Shown here: piece by piece, positions 4,770 to 6,801 of the stretch | How positions within the stretch are numbered: position 1 is the first letter of the stretch | Layout of the letters: each line of letters begins with the position of its first letter | Assembly: GCA_913054565.1 (NCBI GenBank) | Contig: CAJXHW010000095.1 | Span: forward strand, 1 to 6,801 | Direction of reading: 5' to 3' | Origin: an uncultured Kordia sp. | GTDB taxonomy: Bacteria > Bacteroidota > Bacteroidia > Flavobacteriales > Flavobacteriaceae | DNA: 6,801 bases | The notes under the pieces: model-generated | Seen by the model: only the letters and a program-made list of their open reading frames with translations | Databases searched by the model: none | Told to the model about the DNA's origin: nothing | Translations under genes and position numbers: made by a program

Positions 4770-6701
4770 ATGAAAAAAATCTACTTTTTATTAGTTGCCA
4801 TGGTGGTAACTACTTTGTCTTTTGGGCAGACAGAAATTTTTAATTCTGCCGGTGGTGGAGCGTACCCTGCTGGTTGGACAGACACAAATAATGTTACTTC
4901 TAACCTTATTGACAGAGGTACATATTACTTGGTTGAAGCTGGTTCTCCAGCTGATGAAATTGTTACAGCTATTTATGACTTATCTACATACTCTTCTGCA
5001 ACACTTACATTGGACGTTGCTTCATTTGGTGGAGCTACTAACCATAGTCAAGCTAAAATTGAAATCTCTGACAATGGAGGTTCTACATTTACTCAAGTAG
5101 AAACAAGTACTACAACTACTGGCTCATCATATATAGCGGGAGGATCTTTTGCCATAAGTAGCCTTACCAATCAAGTGCAAATTAGAATTTCTAACAATGG
5201 TGCAACTACAGATGAGAGAGGCGTGCGTTTAAGAAATATAATACTTGAAGCTATAGGTACAACTCCTGAAATTACAATAACACCGGTTACTTCTGTTTCT
5301 AATTTAGATTATTTTGAAGGAAATGGACCATCTGCTGAAGGATCTTTCACAGTAGAAGGGTTTAATCTCACAACTGATATAACAGTAAACGCACCAACTG
5401 AATTTGAAGTATCATTGACTTCTGGGTCTGGATTTGGGCCAATGGTAACTGTGCCACAAACTGGAGAAACAACAGTATACGCTCGTTTAGCTGGTGGATA
5501 TTTAGCAAACACTTATAGTGGTGATGTTACTGCTTCTGCTACAGGCGCAACAAATCAAACCATTACGCTAAATGGTACTGTAAGCCCTGCCGATCCTCAA
5601 ATTACTGTTGGAGGTGCTGTTGGAGCTTTAAATTATGTTTTCGGTGCTGGTCCTTCTGCCGAAGACGACTTTACAGTTGAAGGTTTATTTTTAACGAGTG
5701 ACATTGTAGTTACTGCGCCAACTGGTTTTGAAGTGTCTTTAACTTCTGGGGCTGGGTTTGCTGCCTCAGTAAACATACCTTACGGATCAGGTACTGTAGC
5801 AACAACAACAGTTTACACACGTCTTATAGGAGGTCAAGCAGTTAATACATATACAGGTGATATTACTATCGCATCTACAAGCGTTGCAACAGAAACAATT
5901 ACTCTTAACGGAGAAGTTTTTGGACCACCAACAAACTCTTTAGTGTTAACAGGAGTATTTGACGGACCATTAACAGGAGGTACACCAAAAGGAGTAGAAA
6001 TATTTGTTTTACAAGATATTGCTGATTTAAGTAATTACGGAGTAGGTAGCGCAAATAACGGTGGTGGAACTGATGGACAAGAATTCACTTTCCCAGCAGT
6101 AGCTGCAACAGCAGGAACATACATTTACATTACAGACAACACGGCAAACTTCACAAGTTTCTTCGGGTTTGCACCGGATTACACAGATGGATTTGCTAGT
6201 ATTAACGGTGATGATGCTGTTGAATTATTTGAAAACGGGCAAGTAATAGATACTTTTGGAGATATTAACATGGATGGAACATCACAACCTTGGGAGTTTT
6301 TAGATGGCTGGGCATACAGAGTAGCTGATACAGGTCCTGATGGAGGGTTTATTATTGGAAACTGGACCTTTAGTGGTACTAACGTATTTGATGGACAAAC
6401 TACAAATGGAACATCACCTACACCATTTCCAATTGGAACTTATGCAAATGCCTTATCTGTTGCAGATAACACAATCGATGGTTTTAGTATTTACCCAAAC
6501 CCATCTAACACGGGTTCTATAAACATCACTACTAAAGCCAACCTAAACAAAAATGTTCAAATTTTTGACATGTTAGGTAAGAAAGTAATTGAGAAAAACA
6601 CTACAGCAGCTGTAAACATCTCTGCTTTACAAGCTGGAATTTACATTGTTAAAGTTACTGAAAACAACGTGTCTGCTACTAAAAGATTAGTGGTTAGATA
6701 A
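4770..6701 (+). CDS. Secreted type IX cargo protein with Ig-like repeats and a lamin-tail domain
   Basis: This 643-residue protein begins with a Sec signal peptide (1-19/20; basic MKK, hydrophobic core, cleavage near SFGQ-T). Residues about 21-163 form a beta-rich, jelly-roll-like region of the kind found in surface adhesion or carbohydrate-binding modules. Two tandem Ig-like repeats follow (166-272 and 276-383), each containing GPSAE, FTVEG, FEVSLTSG and TITLNG. Residues about 389-545 resemble a lamin-tail domain (LVLTGVFDG, GVEIFVLQDI, then GDDAVELFENG and a WAYR segment). Residues 571-643 are a type A type IX sorting domain: FSIYPNPS, QIFDMLGKKV, LQAGIYIVKV and a basic end KRLVVR. Export would be by Sec then the type IX secretion system, ending released or surface-attached. 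No nuclease, phosphatase or other catalytic domain is recognisable, although lamin-tail and these repeats often accompany extracellular nucleases and phosphatases. It is probably a binding or adhesive protein, monocistronic, ending at a strong terminator. Confidence 0.9.
   Translation: MKKIYFLLVAMVVTTLSFGQTEIFNSAGGGAYPAGWTDTNNVTSNLIDRGTYYLVEAGSPADEIVTAIYDLSTYSSATLTLDVASFGGATNHSQAKIEISDNGGSTFTQVETSTTTTGSSYIAGGSFAISSLTNQVQIRISNNGATTDERGVRLRNIILEAIGTTPEITITPVTSVSNLDYFEGNGPSAEGSFTVEGFNLTTDITVNAPTEFEVSLTSGSGFGPMVTVPQTGETTVYARLAGGYLANTYSGDVTASATGATNQTITLNGTVSPADPQITVGGAVGALNYVFGAGPSAEDDFTVEGLFLTSDIVVTAPTGFEVSLTSGAGFAASVNIPYGSGTVATTTVYTRLIGGQAVNTYTGDITIASTSVATETITLNGEVFGPPTNSLVLTGVFDGPLTGGTPKGVEIFVLQDIADLSNYGVGSANNGGGTDGQEFTFPAVAATAGTYIYITDNTANFTSFFGFAPDYTDGFASINGDDAVELFENGQVIDTFGDINMDGTSQPWEFLDGWAYRVADTGPDGGFIIGNWTFSGTNVFDGQTTNGTSPTPFPIGTYANALSVADNTIDGFSIYPNPSNTGSINITTKANLNKNVQIFDMLGKKVIEKNTTAAVNISALQAGIYIVKVTENNVSATKRLVVR
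5265..5918 (+). repeat. Two tandem Ig-like coding repeats of about 107 residues
   Basis: The units span 5265-5585 and 5595-5918 within the secreted protein. They align along their whole length. Both contain GPSAE, FTVEG, then L-T-x-D-I-x-V-x-A-P-T, FEVSLTSG, T-T-V-Y-x-R-L, N-T-Y-x-G-D and TITLNG. The second has a three-residue insertion before its TTVY strand. The protein match is much closer than the nucleotide match, since synonymous codons differ widely, so this is an old duplication or a repeated domain module and not a recent DNA duplication. Confidence 0.85.
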
Positions 6702-6721
6702 TTTAATTCATATCTTTTATC

Positions 6722-6754
6722 AAAAGCGCTCTATTTTATAGGGCGCTTTTTTTT
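6722..6754 (+). terminator. Rho-independent terminator after the secreted-protein gene
   Basis: A 10 bp stem, AAAAGCGCTC (6722-6731) with GGGCGCTTTT (6741-6750), one T-G wobble, closes a 9 nt A/T loop and runs into a T-tract extending to 6754. It begins 21 nt after the stop codon. Because the stem is flanked by A and T runs it could also act on leftward transcripts, but no gene enters from the right here. Confidence 0.88.
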
Positions 6755-6766
6755 ATTTTTGATACT

Positions 6767-6801
6767 ATGCAAAAGCTCCTTTTATATATTGTTTTATTTT
6801 T
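6767..6801 (+). CDS. Start of a possible secreted or membrane protein, cut by the window edge
   Basis: An ATG at 6767 opens a frame still open at the last base, reading MQKLLLYIVLF. A single Lys followed by an unbroken hydrophobic run looks like the start of a signal peptide, much like the N-terminus of the preceding secreted protein. Only 11 codons are visible, so neither the gene nor its product is established. A TATTTTTG -7-like match (6754-6761) lies too close upstream to serve this ATG with a normal leader. Confidence 0.4.
   Translation, partial: MQKLLLYIVLF

Noticed and set aside
4822..5100. Plus-strand open frame of 92 codons in the secreted-protein gene
   Set aside because: It is a Leu-rich out-of-frame reading of the secreted protein's Thr/Ser-rich codons. 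The similar frames at 5309-5512 (minus) and 6340-6522 (plus) are also shadows.
5934..6404. Apparent shift towards ACA and GGA codons in the lamin-tail part of the secreted-protein gene
   Set aside because: Thr and Gly codons vary along the whole gene, and I could not count enough by eye to claim a separate origin for this domain.
1..6801. CRISPR arrays, insertion sequences, tRNA or rRNA genes, phage or toxin-antitoxin modules
   Set aside because: Both strands were read for repeat-spacer patterns, transposase-like frames, terminal inverted repeats and tRNA-like arms, and none was seen.

Overview
The window looks like a chromosomal segment of a member of the Bacteroidota, most likely a marine-type Flavobacteriaceae. 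The evidence is the strongly AT-rich composition, several exact matches to the Bacteroidota -7 promoter element (TANNTTTG), starts without Shine-Dalgarno sequences, and a secreted protein ending in a type IX secretion (Por) type A sorting domain. The TrmB, alkyltransferase-like and LysE-type proteins also read like flavobacterial family members. No mobile element, CRISPR array, tRNA or rRNA is visible.

Layout, left to right. (1) Positions 1-72 hold no gene, but a -7 element on the minus strand points out of the left edge. (2) 73-1703, minus strand, is a very tight operon transcribed in the order trmB (tRNA m7G46 methyltransferase), a LysE-type six-helix exporter, and an alkyltransferase-like DNA repair protein whose catalytic Cys is replaced by Ala. 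The genes abut with gaps of 0 and 2 nt, and two of the three start at non-ATG codons. (3) 1771-2829, plus strand, is a MurG/GT28-like glycosyltransferase diverging from trmB. (4) 2815-4538, minus strand, is a two-component system: an OmpR/PhoB-type response regulator followed by a PhoR-type histidine kinase, overlapping by 1 nt. The kinase gene overlaps the convergent glycosyltransferase gene by 15 bp. (5) 4539-4769 is a 231 bp divergent regulatory region. (6) 4770-6701, plus strand, is a 643-residue secreted protein with an N-terminal jelly-roll-like region, two tandem Ig-like repeats, a lamin-tail domain and a type IX sorting domain. A strong terminator follows, then the first codons of another probable secreted protein at the right edge.

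The most interesting signal is in the divergent region. Reading towards the response regulator, the hexamer TGTTAT occurs three times at exactly 11 bp intervals, ending 3 bp before a -33-like element. This is the architecture of a Pho box, the tandem direct repeat bound by PhoB. A weaker pair with the same 11 bp period faces the secreted-protein gene. My inference is that the regulator is PhoB-like, controls itself, and may also control the secreted lamin-tail protein, which would suit phosphate or extracellular polymer scavenging. The remaining genes look like ordinary housekeeping or envelope genes.
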